Part shown: piece by piece, positions 45,725 through 55,187 of the stretch
How positions within the stretch are numbered: the stretch's first letter is position 1
How the letters are laid out: each line of letters starts with the position of its first letter
Source of the DNA: an uncultured Candidatus Entotheonella sp.
GTDB lineage: Bacteria > Tectomicrobia > Entotheonellia > Entotheonellales > Entotheonellaceae
NCBI GenBank assembly: GCA_951828535.1
Contig: OX639990.1
Span: 979,300-1,043,299, forward strand
Length of the DNA: 64,000 bases
Reading direction: 5' to 3'
Notes under the pieces: model-generated
Database searches by the model: none
What the model was told of the DNA's origin: nothing
Seen by the model: the letters and a program-made list of their open reading frames with translations, nothing else
Made by a program: the position numbers and the translations under genes

Positions 45725-47035
45725 ATGTCACTGCCTACCGTTGCCATCGTCGGACGCCCCAATGTGGGGAAATCCACTCTGTTTAACCGCATCATTGGCC
45801 GACACACTGCACTGGTGGATAAGACCGCTGGAGTTACGCGAGACCGCCATTATGGCGTGGCGGAATGGCTTGGGTGTTCCTTCCATCTGATTGATACGGG
45901 CGGCATCATGCCCACCGAGGCGAGCCGCCTGTTGGAAGCCGTTCACGATCAAACCCTGCAAGCTATTGGCGAGGCCGACGTTGTCCTCTTCGTGCTCGAT
46001 AGTCGGGAGGAAATCACCGCCGCAGATCAGGATATTGCGTTGCAACTGCATAAAGCCGGCAAGACCGTGCTTCTCGTCGGCAATAAAGCTGAAAGAGCAA
46101 CCGCAGATGCGGAACTGACGGCCCTCCATCGCCTGGGTTTCGGCGCCCCGCATTGGATTTCCGCCGAACATGGTCAGGGTGTAGGCGATTTGCTCGACGC
46201 GATCTTGACGGTTTTGCCTGCCGTCTCGGACCCTGAGGCCGAATCTACCGGGGTGTCGGTTGCCATCGTTGGCAGGCCAAATGTTGGCAAGTCTTCGCTG
46301 GTCAACTGCATACTGCGGGAAGACCGCCTGTTGGTGGATGATGCGCCGGGCACCACACGAGACGCGATACATACTCAAGTTCGCGCCAATTCGCAGTTCT
46401 ATAACCTGGTTGACACAGCCGGCATGCGAAAGCCGCGTCGCATCGGCGCCGTGCTCGAAAAAGCAACCGTGGCAGTTACCCTGAACCGCATTCAGCGTAG
46501 CCAAGTCGCCGTTCTGATGCTAGACGCCACGACAGAGGTGGGCGAGCAGGATGTCCGAATTGCCAGCTACATTGAGCGGCAGGGCAAGGCATGCGTCATC
46601 GTCATCAACAAGTGGGATGCCATCGACAAGACATCCCAGACGTATGACGCTTCCGTACGTGCCATTCGTGAGGCCGTACCCTTCATGTCGCACGCGCCGG
46701 TCGTAACCATCTCAGCCCTTAACGGCATGCGGGTCGTCAAGCTGTTTCCCCTGATTGATACGGTTGTTGAGGCGTCAAAGCGTCGCATACCAACAGCCGC
46801 CCTGAACGAATGCATAAAGGCTATTACCCGTCAGCATCCGCCGGCGGCGTATCGCGGGAAGTTTGTGAAATTCTCCTTTGCCGTGCAGACAGCAATCCAA
46901 CCTCCGACTTTTCTATGTTTCGTGAATTACCCTCAGGGCATCAAAGGTAATTACCAACGGTACTTAGAAAATCAACTTCGACAACGCTTTACATTTGCGG
47001 GCACCCCGATTCGCTTGCATCTAAGGCACAAATGA
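45725..47035 (+). CDS. der: Ribosome-biogenesis GTPase Der
   Basis: The 436-residue protein has two tandem GTPase domains and a C-terminal KH-like domain. P-loops are VAIVGRPNVGKSTLFNRIIG and VAIVGRPNVGKSSLVNCILR, with DTGG and DTAG switches, and guanine motifs NKAE and NKWD. The first guanine motif (NKAE) deviates from NKxD as in many Der proteins. It acts in 50S subunit assembly. It follows rpoN by 39 bases. Confidence 0.96.
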   Translation: MSLPTVAIVGRPNVGKSTLFNRIIGRHTALVDKTAGVTRDRHYGVAEWLGCSFHLIDTGGIMPTEASRLLEAVHDQTLQAIGEADVVLFVLDSREEITAADQDIALQLHKAGKTVLLVGNKAERATADAELTALHRLGFGAPHWISAEHGQGVGDLLDAILTVLPAVSDPEAESTGVSVAIVGRPNVGKSSLVNCILREDRLLVDDAPGTTRDAIHTQVRANSQFYNLVDTAGMRKPRRIGAVLEKATVAVTLNRIQRSQVAVLMLDATTEVGEQDVRIASYIERQGKACVIVINKWDAIDKTSQTYDASVRAIREAVPFMSHAPVVTISALNGMRVVKLFPLIDTVVEASKRRIPTAALNECIKAITRQHPPAAYRGKFVKFSFAVQTAIQPPTFLCFVNYPQGIKGNYQRYLENQLRQRFTFAGTPIRLHLRHK

Positions 47036-47080
47036 GACTTCGGCCGGCCACGCCCACAGATTTGTAAGGGCCTTGCCAAA

Positions 47081-47107
47081 TTGACAGAATCGGGGGCAGG
47101 TGATAAG
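47081..47107 (+). promoter_or_regulatory. Weak putative promoter upstream of merR
   Basis: TTGACA (47081-47086) is a perfect -35 hexamer. At a spacing near 17 the -10 is only a partial match (TAAGGT or GATAAG). The 132-base gap 47036-47167 otherwise holds no gene. Confidence 0.35.
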
Positions 47108-47167
47108 GTCCCTCGCACCTCGAGCGAGACAATAAGACAGCCAAATCTTCGGGGCAGGTAACAACGT

Positions 47168-47605
47168 TTGGCAACAAAACCCTTTTTCAAAATTGGCGAA
47201 GTCGCAAAATTGCTTGGCGTAAAGCCGCATGTGTTGAGGTATTGGGAATCGGAGTTTCCCTGCCTAAAGCCAAAAAAGAATCCCTCCGGGCAACGGTTGT
47301 ATGCCAAAGCGGATATCGATACGCTTATGGAGATCAAGAATCTCCTTTACACGGATTGCTACACAATTTCCGGGGCGAGGCAATTGTTGGCCTATCAACG
47401 CAGTTCGCCCCGCGATGCCCAAAAGGGAATTTCTGGGATTCTTCATGAAACAGACAACGGCTCGTCAGATCACCAGGGAAGGGATGAGGCTGACAGCTTT
47501 GCTGCTGGCACGCCGGCACCTTCGGACCTCAGAGCAACACTTGCATTGTTGAAGAAAAACATCCACGAAATGATGACCTTATTGCAAAAGAAACATCCCA
47601 TATAA
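47168..47605 (+). CDS. MerR family transcriptional regulator
   Basis: The 145-residue protein has a winged-HTH MerR domain: [25 protein letters not shown], then [20 protein letters not shown] and ISGARQLL. The C-terminus is a variable linker and a helix, [17 protein letters not shown]. The start is TTG. A MerR gene directly before a proline tRNA is a common context in deltaproteobacteria-like genomes. Its regulatory target is unknown. Confidence 0.88.
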   Translation: MATKPFFKIGEVAKLLGVKPHVLRYWESEFPCLKPKKNPSGQRLYAKADIDTLMEIKNLLYTDCYTISGARQLLAYQRSSPRDAQKGISGILHETDNGSSDHQGRDEADSFAAGTPAPSDLRATLALLKKNIHEMMTLLQKKHPI

Positions 47606-47606
47606 T

Positions 47607-47680
47607 CGGGGCGTGGCGCAGCCTGGTAGCGCACTTGCATGGGGTGCAAGGAGTCGGAGGTTCAAATCCTCTCGCCCCGA
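47607..47680 (+). tRNA. tRNA-Pro (GGG)
   Basis: A 74-base cloverleaf has acceptor CGGGGCG/CGCCCCG and discriminator A. The anticodon arm CTTGC-ATGGGGT-GCAAG gives anticodon GGG, and the T-arm is GGAGGTTCAAATCCTCT. It begins one base after the merR stop, so it is probably transcribed with it. ACTCTTTTT follows, a possible terminator-like run. Confidence 0.95.
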
Positions 47681-47722
47681 CTCTTTTTGGAATGTATGAA
47701 TTTATTTTTGAAGCACATGAAT

Positions 47723-47796
47723 CGGGGCGTAGCGCAGCTTGGTAGCGCGCCTGCTTCGGGAGCAGGAGGTCGGAAGTTCAAATCTTCTCGCCCCGA
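47723..47796 (+). tRNA. tRNA-Pro (CGG)
   Basis: A 74-base cloverleaf has the same acceptor stem as the preceding tRNA. The anticodon arm CCTGC-TTCGGGA-GCAGG gives anticodon CGG, and the T-arm is GGAAGTTCAAATCTTCT. The two genes are close paralogues about 42 bases apart. CCA is not encoded. Confidence 0.95.
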
Positions 47797-47957
47797 TCAT
47801 GCCTTGGTATTGCACAAAATGCCTTTCAACGCCGTGATGGTATTAACATTACGAGTCCAGTAGACGCGCCCACCCGGGATTTTCCTGCCCTCTCAGGTTC
47901 GAGAGACCGCTTCCGTTCCGTGCTGCTAAAACACATCGTCCAGATTCAAAAGGGGAG

Positions 47958-48482
47958 ATGCTTGTGCTGGATACATTGCGAGAGAAAATTCGAGTGGTTC
48001 CCGATTTCCCCAAAGAGGGCATTGCCTTTAAGGACATTACCCCACTCTTGGCCAGCCCCGACGCTTTTCATGCAATAGTCAATTCCTTTGCAGACCGCTA
48101 TGCCGGACAAGGCGTTGACCAAGTTGTCGGCATTGAGGCCCGCGGGTTCGTTCTTGCGGCAGCTCTGGCCTATAAACTCAAGGCCGGTCTCACGTTGGTA
48201 CGCAAACCAGGCAAATTACCTGCCGAGACACTGAAAGCCTCTTACGAACTCGAGTACGGCGTGGGCGAATTGGAAGTACATCGCGATGCGGCTATGCCAG
48301 GCTCGCGCGTCGTTCTAATGGACGACGTTCTCGCCACGGGTGGAACCATTTGCGCAACGCTCGGCTTGCTTCAAAGACTCCAATGCAAGATCATCGAAGT
48401 TGCTGTTCTCATTGAATTGTGTGACCTGAATGGTCGTGAACGCTTGCAGGACCACCAAGTCTTTTCACTTTTACAAGATTGA
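47958..48482 (+). CDS. apt: Adenine phosphoribosyltransferase
   Basis: The 174-residue purine-salvage enzyme converts adenine and PRPP to AMP. It contains RVVPDFPKEGIAFKDITPLL, VVGIEARGFVLAAALAYKLK, LVRKPGKLPAETLKASYELE and the PRPP loop VVLMDDVLATGGTICATLGL, all diagnostic for Apt. The 161-base leader 47797-47957 has a small CTCTC/GAGAG hairpin but no recognised riboswitch. Confidence 0.95.
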   Translation: MLVLDTLREKIRVVPDFPKEGIAFKDITPLLASPDAFHAIVNSFADRYAGQGVDQVVGIEARGFVLAAALAYKLKAGLTLVRKPGKLPAETLKASYELEYGVGELEVHRDAAMPGSRVVLMDDVLATGGTICATLGLLQRLQCKIIEVAVLIELCDLNGRERLQDHQVFSLLQD

Positions 48483-48510
48483 AATCGACTGATTTCGCCG
48501 AGAATCCTCC

Positions 48511-49620
48511 ATGCTGGCTTCCACATGGTTGCAAGGACGCAGAAAGAACCGACCTGAGGAAGCCGTCTTAATCCGCAATATCCTTAAGAAAGTTTCCCGG
48601 TCATTCTACTTAAGCCTGATTGTTCTTCCGAGACCCGTCCGGGGACAGATGGGCTTGGCTTATCTGTTTTGCCGTGCGGCTGATACCATCGCTGACACGC
48701 GCATTCTGCCGTACCACGAACGTCTACCCGCCCTTCATGCTTTCCGCGCGCTATTCCAGGAAGATTCGCCCTCACGGATTGGCATCGACCAGTTGCAGCA
48801 GATGATGCAACACCACCTGTCACAAGCCTACGAGGGTGAGCACCAACTCCTGCTGCATCTGCATGACTGTTTTCGGATATACGGCCGTCTGTCCTCTGGC
48901 GACCAATATCTCGTAAAGAATCTCGTATTGACCCTCACGCGAGGCATGGAGATGGATCTGACCTGTTTTCCAGGGGATACGCCCGCGGACTTACGCGCTC
49001 TGCCGGATATGGCTTCACTCGACCAGTATACGTATTACGTAGCCGGGGTTGTGGGCGAATTCTGGACAATGCTTTGCAACGCCAATCTGCCTGCCTTACG
49101 GATTCACCGTAACAACCAACAGCTCAGCACCTTAGCCATGCGTTTCGGTCAAGGGTTACAACTGACGAATATTCTTAGAGACGTGGGCAAAGACCTGCAA
49201 TGTGGGCGCTGCTACGTCCCTGCAGACGAACTCCAACGGCTCGGCTTGCAAGCACATGACCTACTCGACCCAACGCTACTGCCTCAGGTTCGGCCTTTGG
49301 TAATCCGCTTGACTGATTACACTTTGCAACATCTTGATCACGCCAATTGCTATGTGCGGCTGTTGCCGCACAGGGCGCTGCGCGTTCGACTGAGTTGTAT
49401 GTGGCCGTTGTTATTTGCGGTCCAAACGTTAGAAGAGGTCTGCCAGTCAGAGGGCTTATTATCCCATCAGGAACGGGTAAAAATCTCTCGTCAGGCTGTC
49501 TACTGCACGATACTGCGTTCGCTCTGGTGCTTGGTATTTCCTACTAGTTTTCCACGTTACTACGCCAGCCAGCGTCAGCGCCTCAAACGCGCTTTGTCTC
49601 AACATGCTCAGCAAGATTGA
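48511..49620 (+). CDS. Squalene/phytoene synthase family protein
   Basis: The 369-residue all-alpha prenyltransferase has SFYLSLIVLPRPVRGQMGLA, YLFCRAADTIADT (first Asp-rich motif, DTIAD), YTYYVAGVVGEFWTMLC and GLQLTNILRDVGKDLQCGRC (second motif, DVGKD). It joins two prenyl diphosphates head to head. The extra C-terminal helix region (LRSLWCLVFPTSFPRYY) resembles squalene synthases more than phytoene synthases. It may feed hopanoid or sterol synthesis. No cyclase is nearby, so the product is inferred. Confidence 0.85.
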   Translation: MLASTWLQGRRKNRPEEAVLIRNILKKVSRSFYLSLIVLPRPVRGQMGLAYLFCRAADTIADTRILPYHERLPALHAFRALFQEDSPSRIGIDQLQQMMQHHLSQAYEGEHQLLLHLHDCFRIYGRLSSGDQYLVKNLVLTLTRGMEMDLTCFPGDTPADLRALPDMASLDQYTYYVAGVVGEFWTMLCNANLPALRIHRNNQQLSTLAMRFGQGLQLTNILRDVGKDLQCGRCYVPADELQRLGLQAHDLLDPTLLPQVRPLVIRLTDYTLQHLDHANCYVRLLPHRALRVRLSCMWPLLFAVQTLEEVCQSEGLLSHQERVKISRQAVYCTILRSLWCLVFPTSFPRYYASQRQRLKRALSQHAQQD

Positions 49621-49644
49621 CCATACGCTAGACGATGATAGAAT
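49617..49644 (+). promoter_or_regulatory. Putative promoter for tRNA-Arg
   Basis: TTGACC (49617-49622) and TAGAAT (49639-49644) are 16 bases apart, each with five of six consensus bases. The -35 overlaps the stop of the preceding gene. The tRNA begins about 50 bases after the expected start point. Confidence 0.45.
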
Positions 49645-49702
49645 AAGCGGCTTTGCTCCACAGGAAACCGGTTCAAATCCCTGAATGCGGGAAGATAAGC
49701 CT

Positions 49703-49776
49703 GCTCTCGTAGCTCAGCAGGATAGAGCGGCGGATTCCTAATCCGCAGGTCGCAGGTTCGAATCCTGCCGGGGGCA
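49703..49776 (+). tRNA. tRNA-Arg (CCU)
   Basis: A 74-base cloverleaf has acceptor GCTCTCG/CGGGGGC (with two G-U pairs) and discriminator A. The anticodon arm GCGGA-TTCCTAA-TCCGC gives anticodon CCT, and the T-arm is GCAGGTTCGAATCCTGC. It decodes AGG. CCA is not encoded. Confidence 0.94.
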
Positions 49777-49883
49777 TTCGCTACGTGCAGAAGTCGTAGG
49801 GGTGAGTCGAGACAGAAGCCTGATTTGGGATCGTTTCGTAGTTCCTCAGGGACAGTCATTTCGGAACATGGAAGGAGAGAACG

Positions 49884-51908
49884 GTGACTGAGAATAACGC
49901 GCAGAAAATCCGCAACGTGGCTCTTGTCGGGCACTCAGGCAATGGAAAAACCATGTTGAGTGAAGCGATGCTTTTGAAAGGCGGGGAGATTAACCGTCTT
50001 GGCAGGATAAGTGACGGAACGACTGCGAGTGACTTCGATGCAGACGAGAAAGAAGGCCAGAAATCCGTTCATTCCTCCGTGCTTCACACCACGTGGAAAG
50101 GTCGGGATATCAATATCATTGACACCCCCGGAGCGGCCGACTACGTAGGAGAGGTGTACGGTGCGCTCTCGGTCGTCGAGCTTGCCGTTATCACGGTTAA
50201 CGCCGCCTCGGGCATCGAAGTCGGTACCCGCAAAGCATGGGACCTGGCACAGCAACAAGGCTGCGCGTGCATGTTTGTGATAACGCGAATGGATGCCGAC
50301 AACGCTCAATATGACGAGGTGGTAGCGTCCCTGCGGGAAAATTTCGGTTCGGCCTGCACGCCTTTGATGCTTCCTGTCGGCAGTGGCAGCTCCTTCTCGG
50401 GGGTCGTCAATTTACTCCATCCCGATGACATCCCTTCCAATTTGGCCGACACCGCCGAAGAACTGCGCGGCGTACTCATGGAATCAGTAATTTCTGGCGA
50501 CGACGCCCTACTGGAGCGTTATCTGGAAGGTGAAACCATCCCTCAAGAGGAATTGGAGCGCGTATTTGTCCAAGTTTTGGTTGATCGCTCGATCGTTCCC
50601 ATTCTTTGCTGCGCCGCCGAGTCGGACCAGGGAATTACCGAAATCATGGACTTTATTGCCAGCTATGCGCCGTCTCCGGACTATGCGACGAAAGAAGTCT
50701 CGGGTGATAGCGGGACGGAAGCACATAGCCTTGATCCTGAAGGCCCCCTTAAGGGGCAGGTTTTTAAAATCATATCGGATGAATTTGTGGGCAAAGTCAG
50801 CTTTTTCCGCGTCTATTCGGGACTCGTACGCGCAGGAGACACCGTCACCTTGGCCCATTCCGGTAGACCGGTCAAAATCCCCAAGCTCTTCCGTCCCCAG
50901 GGTAAAGACCAGCGGGAAGTAAACGAGGCAGGCCCTGGGGCCGTTGTCGCCACCGCAAAAGTTGAGGAGTTCCGGGTCGGCGACACCTTGGCAGCGAGCA
51001 AAGACCAGAAGCCGTTTGTTGTACCACGTTACCCAATACCCATGGTTTCGCGATCCGTAGAACCCAAGAGTCGCGGCGACGAGGCAAAGATTTCGGAAAA
51101 TTTGCGGCGTCTCGCCGAGGCCGATCCAACCTTTCAGGTGGAAATGAATTCCCAAACCAAGGAGCTCGTCATATTGGGAATCGGTGAGCAACATATCGGC
51201 TTGATGCTGAATCGGTTGAAGCGCCGCGGGGTGGAAGTAACGACGAAACTTCCAAAAATTGCTTATCGCGAGACAATAAGCAGCAAGGCCGACATTCGCT
51301 ACCGCCACAAGAAACAGACGGGCGGTGCCGGGCAGTTCGCGGAGTGCGCAATACGGGTCGAACCAACCCCTCGCGGAACCGGATACGAGTTTGTCGACAA
51401 AATCTTTGGCGGCGTGATCAGTCAGCCATTTCGGCAGAGTGTTGACAAAGGTATCCAGGACAAGATGGCGGAAGGTGTGCTGACGGATTATCCCGTGGTG
51501 GACATCAAGGTCGAGCTCTACGACGGCAAAGAGCACCCTGTGGACAGTAAAGACATCGCGTTTCAGATCGCCGGCCGCGAGGCAATAAAGGAAGCCGTTC
51601 AGCAAGCCATTCCTGTTTTGCTGGAACCCATTGTCAAACTTGAGGTTACGGTGCCATCCAAGTATATGGGCGACATTACCGGCGACATCAGCAGCCGACG
51701 TGGCCGGGTCAGCGGCATTGATAGCATCGGCAACCTGCAGGTTGTTCAGTCGGAGGTGCCTCTAGCCGAAGTGCAACAGTACAGCGCTTTTCTGCAGTCG
51801 GTAACGGGAGGGGAGGGCTCATACGCCATCGAATTTTTGCGTTACGAAGTTCTTCCGCAGCATTTGATGCAAACGGTTGTCACAGCTGCGAAAACTGCGG
51901 AGTCGTAA
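49884..51908 (+). CDS. EF-G-like translational GTPase (EF-G2 type)
   Basis: The 674-residue protein has all five EF-G domains but clear deviations from canonical EF-G. The P-loop is GHSGNGKT (16-23) in place of GHIDAGKT, the switch II motif is DTPGAADYV near 81 in place of DTPGHVDF, and the guanine motif is ITRMDADN near 133 in place of NKMD. Domain IV (KKQTGGAGQFAECAIRVEPT) and domain V are present. This matches the EF-G-like paralogue group rather than the main fusA product. It starts with GTG after AAGGAG. Its cellular role is not settled. Confidence 0.88.
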   Translation: MTENNAQKIRNVALVGHSGNGKTMLSEAMLLKGGEINRLGRISDGTTASDFDADEKEGQKSVHSSVLHTTWKGRDINIIDTPGAADYVGEVYGALSVVELAVITVNAASGIEVGTRKAWDLAQQQGCACMFVITRMDADNAQYDEVVASLRENFGSACTPLMLPVGSGSSFSGVVNLLHPDDIPSNLADTAEELRGVLMESVISGDDALLERYLEGETIPQEELERVFVQVLVDRSIVPILCCAAESDQGITEIMDFIASYAPSPDYATKEVSGDSGTEAHSLDPEGPLKGQVFKIISDEFVGKVSFFRVYSGLVRAGDTVTLAHSGRPVKIPKLFRPQGKDQREVNEAGPGAVVATAKVEEFRVGDTLAASKDQKPFVVPRYPIPMVSRSVEPKSRGDEAKISENLRRLAEADPTFQVEMNSQTKELVILGIGEQHIGLMLNRLKRRGVEVTTKLPKIAYRETISSKADIRYRHKKQTGGAGQFAECAIRVEPTPRGTGYEFVDKIFGGVISQPFRQSVDKGIQDKMAEGVLTDYPVVDIKVELYDGKEHPVDSKDIAFQIAGREAIKEAVQQAIPVLLEPIVKLEVTVPSKYMGDITGDISSRRGRVSGIDSIGNLQVVQSEVPLAEVQQYSAFLQSVTGGEGSYAIEFLRYEVLPQHLMQTVVTAAKTAES

Positions 51909-51949
51909 TTGCCGAGTTGCACATTTGCGAAAAATGAAAGGCTCTTGTT

Positions 51950-52663
51950 GTGGCAAGACAGCGTATAACACGCAAGGAACTACTGCGTCAGCCAGACCAA
52001 TTTATTTCGCGCAGCGCACGGATAATCGAGTGGGCGGAAGCGAATGCGTCATCCATCCTTTATGGTACCGGGGCTGTCATACTTGCTGGGGCTCTGGTTG
52101 GGGGATGGTTTGTGTGGCAGGCAAACCGGCATCATCACGCCGAGGCGCTACTGTACGAAGCAATCAATGCAGGCGACAACAGCGATACGTTGCAAAACAC
52201 CTCACAGCCTAATCCAATGGTGGAGGCGTTGCAGACTCTTGTGCGCGACTATGATCGCACGCCCGCGGCGGCTCAGGCCTATTGGCATCTCGGGCGCCTT
52301 TATTTTGTCCGCGCTGATTACGTGGCCGCGGTGGAGGCGTACGAGCAGGCCCGGCAGCGGCTGTCAGACAACAATCAATCCGCTTTGATGCGTGCTTTGA
52401 TATCGCTGAATATGGCCTACGCTGAAGAAGCGCAAGGCGCCTGCGCACGGGCTCTGGAGAATTTTCAGGCCGTGCTACAGGCTCCAACGGAGACGTGGTT
52501 GCGAGGTGAGGCCTATTTGGGGATGGGTCGTTGCCACGAGCAATCTAATGCTCCGGAGATGGCGGCTGAAGTTTATAACCGCGCCTTGGCTGATGCCGAG
52601 GTTAACGAACTCACACGCCAGATCGTGGAAGAACGCCTCGCAAATATCGACCATGTTCTATAA
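51950..52663 (+). CDS. Membrane-anchored tetratricopeptide repeat protein
   Basis: The 237-residue protein has one helix near 35-55 (SILYGTGAVILAGALVGGWF) and then TPR-like repeats: AAQAYWHLGRLYFVRADYVA AVEAYEQARQ and GEAYLGMGRCHEQSNAPEMA AEVYNRALADAE. The layout resembles YfgM/BamB-associated TPR proteins of the periplasmic face. It starts with GTG. It probably acts as an envelope chaperone or scaffold, which is inferred from fold only. Confidence 0.7.
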   Translation: MARQRITRKELLRQPDQFISRSARIIEWAEANASSILYGTGAVILAGALVGGWFVWQANRHHHAEALLYEAINAGDNSDTLQNTSQPNPMVEALQTLVRDYDRTPAAAQAYWHLGRLYFVRADYVAAVEAYEQARQRLSDNNQSALMRALISLNMAYAEEAQGACARALENFQAVLQAPTETWLRGEAYLGMGRCHEQSNAPEMAAEVYNRALADAEVNELTRQIVEERLANIDHVL

Positions 52664-52679
52664 CTTCTGATAAGTTATA
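52659..52679. terminator. Putative bidirectional hairpin between convergent genes
   Basis: TATAACTT and AAGTTATA form a perfect 8-bp stem with a 5-base CTGAT loop. It overlaps the stop of the TPR gene and lies before the 3' end of pnp on the other strand. It is AT-rich, without a strong U-run, so termination strength is uncertain. Confidence 0.5.
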
Positions 52680-52713
52680 TTATGTAAACTTTTGATTGCA
52701 TAGGCTCCAAAAG

Positions 52714-54828
52714 TCAGCCAATTTCAGCCGCTTCTTGGTCTCGTATGGCTTCTTTATGGCTGAGCTTGATACGGCCGTTCCGGTCGACCTCCAGCACCTT
52801 CACCACAATCTGATCCCCTTCCTGAACCTCGTCGCTTACCTTGTTCACTCGCTTCTCTGATATCTGCGAGATATGCAGCAAACCATCAGTGCCGGGGAAA
52901 ATTTCCACGAATGCGCCGAAGTCCATGATCTTCCTGACAGTCCCCATGTAGATCTGGCCGATCTCAGCCTCCTTGGTTAAATCCCGGACCATCTGGACCG
53001 CCTCCTGCGAGGCCATTTCATTGACTGACGCGATCAAAACAGTTCCATCGTCTTCGATGTCGATGGAAACACCGGTCGCTTCAATGATGCCCCGTATCGT
53101 CTTGCCACCCGGTCCAATGACCTCGCGTACCTTATCCTTCTTAACCTTCAAGGTGACAATTCGCGGCGCATAAGCTGAAGTTTCGACTCTCGGCACACCC
53201 AAGATGCTATGCATCTCTTGCAAGATATGCATGCGGCCTTGCCGCGCCTGTTCCAAAGCCTGAGCCATAATCTCGCGGGACACGCCTGTGGTCTTGATGT
53301 CCATCTGGATAGCCGTGATACCCTCAGCCGTTCCGGCAATTTTGAAATCCATATCGCCCAGATGATCTTCCACCCCGAGGATATCCGACAATATTGCTAC
53401 ACCCTCCCCTTCCGCGATCAGTCCCATGGCAATACCGGCAACCGGCGCTTTGATGGGCACTCCCGCATCCATAAGGGCAAGCGCACTGCCGCACACCGTC
53501 GCCATGGATGAAGAGCCGTTGGACTCCATAATGTCCGAAACCACCCGCAACGTGTATGGAAAGGTTTCATGGGGCGGAAGGACGGGTCGTATGGCGCGTT
53601 CAGCCAAAGCCCCATGACCGATTTCGCGCCGCCCAGGACCGCGCAAGGGCCGCACCTCACCGACGCTGTAAGATGGGAAATTGTAGTGGAGCATGAAGCG
53701 CTTCGAGGTCCTGCCCCCTAGGTCGTCTATGATCTGCTCATCACTCTGCGTCCCCAACGTTGCGGCCACAAGGGCTTGCGTTTCGCCACGGGTAAACAAC
53801 GCCGAACCGTGCGTGCGCGGCAACATGGACACACGGCCACTGATCGGCCGAATATCAGCAAGACCGCGACCATCGGCACGACGTCCCCCATCGAGAATCT
53901 GCCGACGCATCTCCGCACTTTCCATATCGTGCAGAAAGGCCTTGATTGTCTTGACACTGGGCGCTGTGCCCGATTCGTCTGAATCCTCGAACGCTTTCAC
54001 CACCTCCTGCTCAAGCGTGGCTACCGCTTCCTGACGCTCCAATTTCCCCGGAATTGCCAAAGCGGTTTTAAGCCGCACATGGGCCATCGCATGGACATTT
54101 TGCTGCAACGTCTCATCGACGACCGGAGGACCAACCGGCAGCTTGGCTTTGCCTACCCTCTGCTGCAATTGAAGCTGTATATCAATACAGGCCTTCAAGG
54201 CTTGATGAGCCGTCTCCAGAGCCGACAAGACGATGGTTTCGGGGAGCTCCAACGCCCCACCTTCCACCATGACGATGGCTTCCTGGCTTCCGGCCACCAC
54301 CATATTCAATTGACCACGTTCGAGTTCTTCACTGGTTGGATTGATGACGATCTGGTGATCCGTGTACCCCACGCGCACGGCCCCAACAGGTCCTAGGAAC
54401 GGCACGTCGGAAACGGTCAGCGCGGCCGAAGCCGCAATAAGGGCCACGACGTCTGGATCATTCTCGTTGTCCACGGAGAGTACGGTGCAGAGAATCTGCG
54501 TTTCCTTGTTATAACCACTGGGGAAAAGCGGTCGCAGCGGCCGGTCGATGATACGCGAGGTTAACGTCTCCTTCTCCCCTGGCCGTCCTTCACGTTTGAA
54601 AAAACCGCCGGGGATTTTTCCAGCCGCGTAAGTCCTTTCGCGGTAGTCAACAGTCAAGGGGAAGAAATCCAAATCGCCGCGGTCATCCGCAGCGGCGGTA
54701 ACGGCAGCCAATACAACCGTATCCCCATACCTCACCAAGGCAGAGCCATTTGCCTGCTTGGCGATTTCGCCCGTTTCAATGGTTAATGTGCGACCGTTAA
54801 TCACGCAACTTGCTGTTTGATGATCCAA
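52714..54828 (-). CDS. pnp: Polyribonucleotide nucleotidyltransferase (PNPase)
   Basis: The 704-residue 3'-to-5' phosphorolytic exoribonuclease has two RNase PH domains ([20 protein letters not shown] and [20 protein letters not shown]). A KH domain ([20 protein letters not shown]) and an S1 domain ([20 protein letters not shown]) close the protein. The TTG start has GGAGGCG 6 bases upstream. It follows rpsO, the classical pair, and ends the minus-strand operon that starts near lpxC. Confidence 0.96.
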   Translation of the reverse strand: MDHQTASCVINGRTLTIETGEIAKQANGSALVRYGDTVVLAAVTAAADDRGDLDFFPLTVDYRERTYAAGKIPGGFFKREGRPGEKETLTSRIIDRPLRPLFPSGYNKETQILCTVLSVDNENDPDVVALIAASAALTVSDVPFLGPVGAVRVGYTDHQIVINPTSEELERGQLNMVVAGSQEAIVMVEGGALELPETIVLSALETAHQALKACIDIQLQLQQRVGKAKLPVGPPVVDETLQQNVHAMAHVRLKTALAIPGKLERQEAVATLEQEVVKAFEDSDESGTAPSVKTIKAFLHDMESAEMRRQILDGGRRADGRGLADIRPISGRVSMLPRTHGSALFTRGETQALVAATLGTQSDEQIIDDLGGRTSKRFMLHYNFPSYSVGEVRPLRGPGRREIGHGALAERAIRPVLPPHETFPYTLRVVSDIMESNGSSSMATVCGSALALMDAGVPIKAPVAGIAMGLIAEGEGVAILSDILGVEDHLGDMDFKIAGTAEGITAIQMDIKTTGVSREIMAQALEQARQGRMHILQEMHSILGVPRVETSAYAPRIVTLKVKKDKVREVIGPGGKTIRGIIEATGVSIDIEDDGTVLIASVNEMASQEAVQMVRDLTKEAEIGQIYMGTVRKIMDFGAFVEIFPGTDGLLHISQISEKRVNKVSDEVQEGDQIVVKVLEVDRNGRIKLSHKEAIRDQEAAEIG

Positions 54829-54884
54829 TGTTTCGCCTCCAAGCGTAATAACATCTATGACTTAGACAGATGATCCCAAAAACT

Positions 54885-55154
54885 CTAGCGCCGAATTCCC
54901 AGTCTGCCGATCACGTCCTGATAACGGGCAAAATCGTGCCTCTTGACATAATCCAGCAAACGACGACGGCGACCCACGAGCTTGCGCAAGCCCCGCCTGG
55001 AATGATGATCTTTCTTATGCGTCCTGAAATGCTCGGTCAGATACGTAATACGTGCACTCAAGATAGCGATCTGCACCTCCGACGAACCGGAGTCGGTCTG
55101 GTGCATGCGAAAATCACTCATGACCGCCTCTTTTTCCTCTTTCAACAAAGCCAT
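54885..55154 (-). CDS. rpsO: Small ribosomal subunit protein S15
   Basis: The 89-residue protein is read from ATG 55154 ([60 protein letters not shown]). It binds 16S rRNA in the central domain. The start is preceded by AAGGAAG; the upstream in-frame start would add MKGSV. The gene lies between truB and pnp. Confidence 0.96.
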   Translation of the reverse strand: MALLKEEKEAVMSDFRMHQTDSGSSEVQIAILSARITYLTEHFRTHKKDHHSRRGLRKLVGRRRRLLDYVKRHDFARYQDVIGRLGIRR

Positions 55155-55187
55155 AACGCTTCCTTTCACGCTACGAATACAACCATT

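Noticed and set aside
47601-47606. Perfect TATAAT just before tRNA-Pro(GGG)
   Set aside because: It abuts the tRNA 5' end and includes the merR stop codon. Transcription would start inside the tRNA, so it cannot be its promoter.
47797-47957. Possible structured RNA (SRP RNA or riboswitch) upstream of apt
   Set aside because: There is only a 5-bp CTCTC/GAGAG hairpin. The conserved GGAAGCAGC-type SRP tetraloop motif and purine-riboswitch core are not present on either strand.
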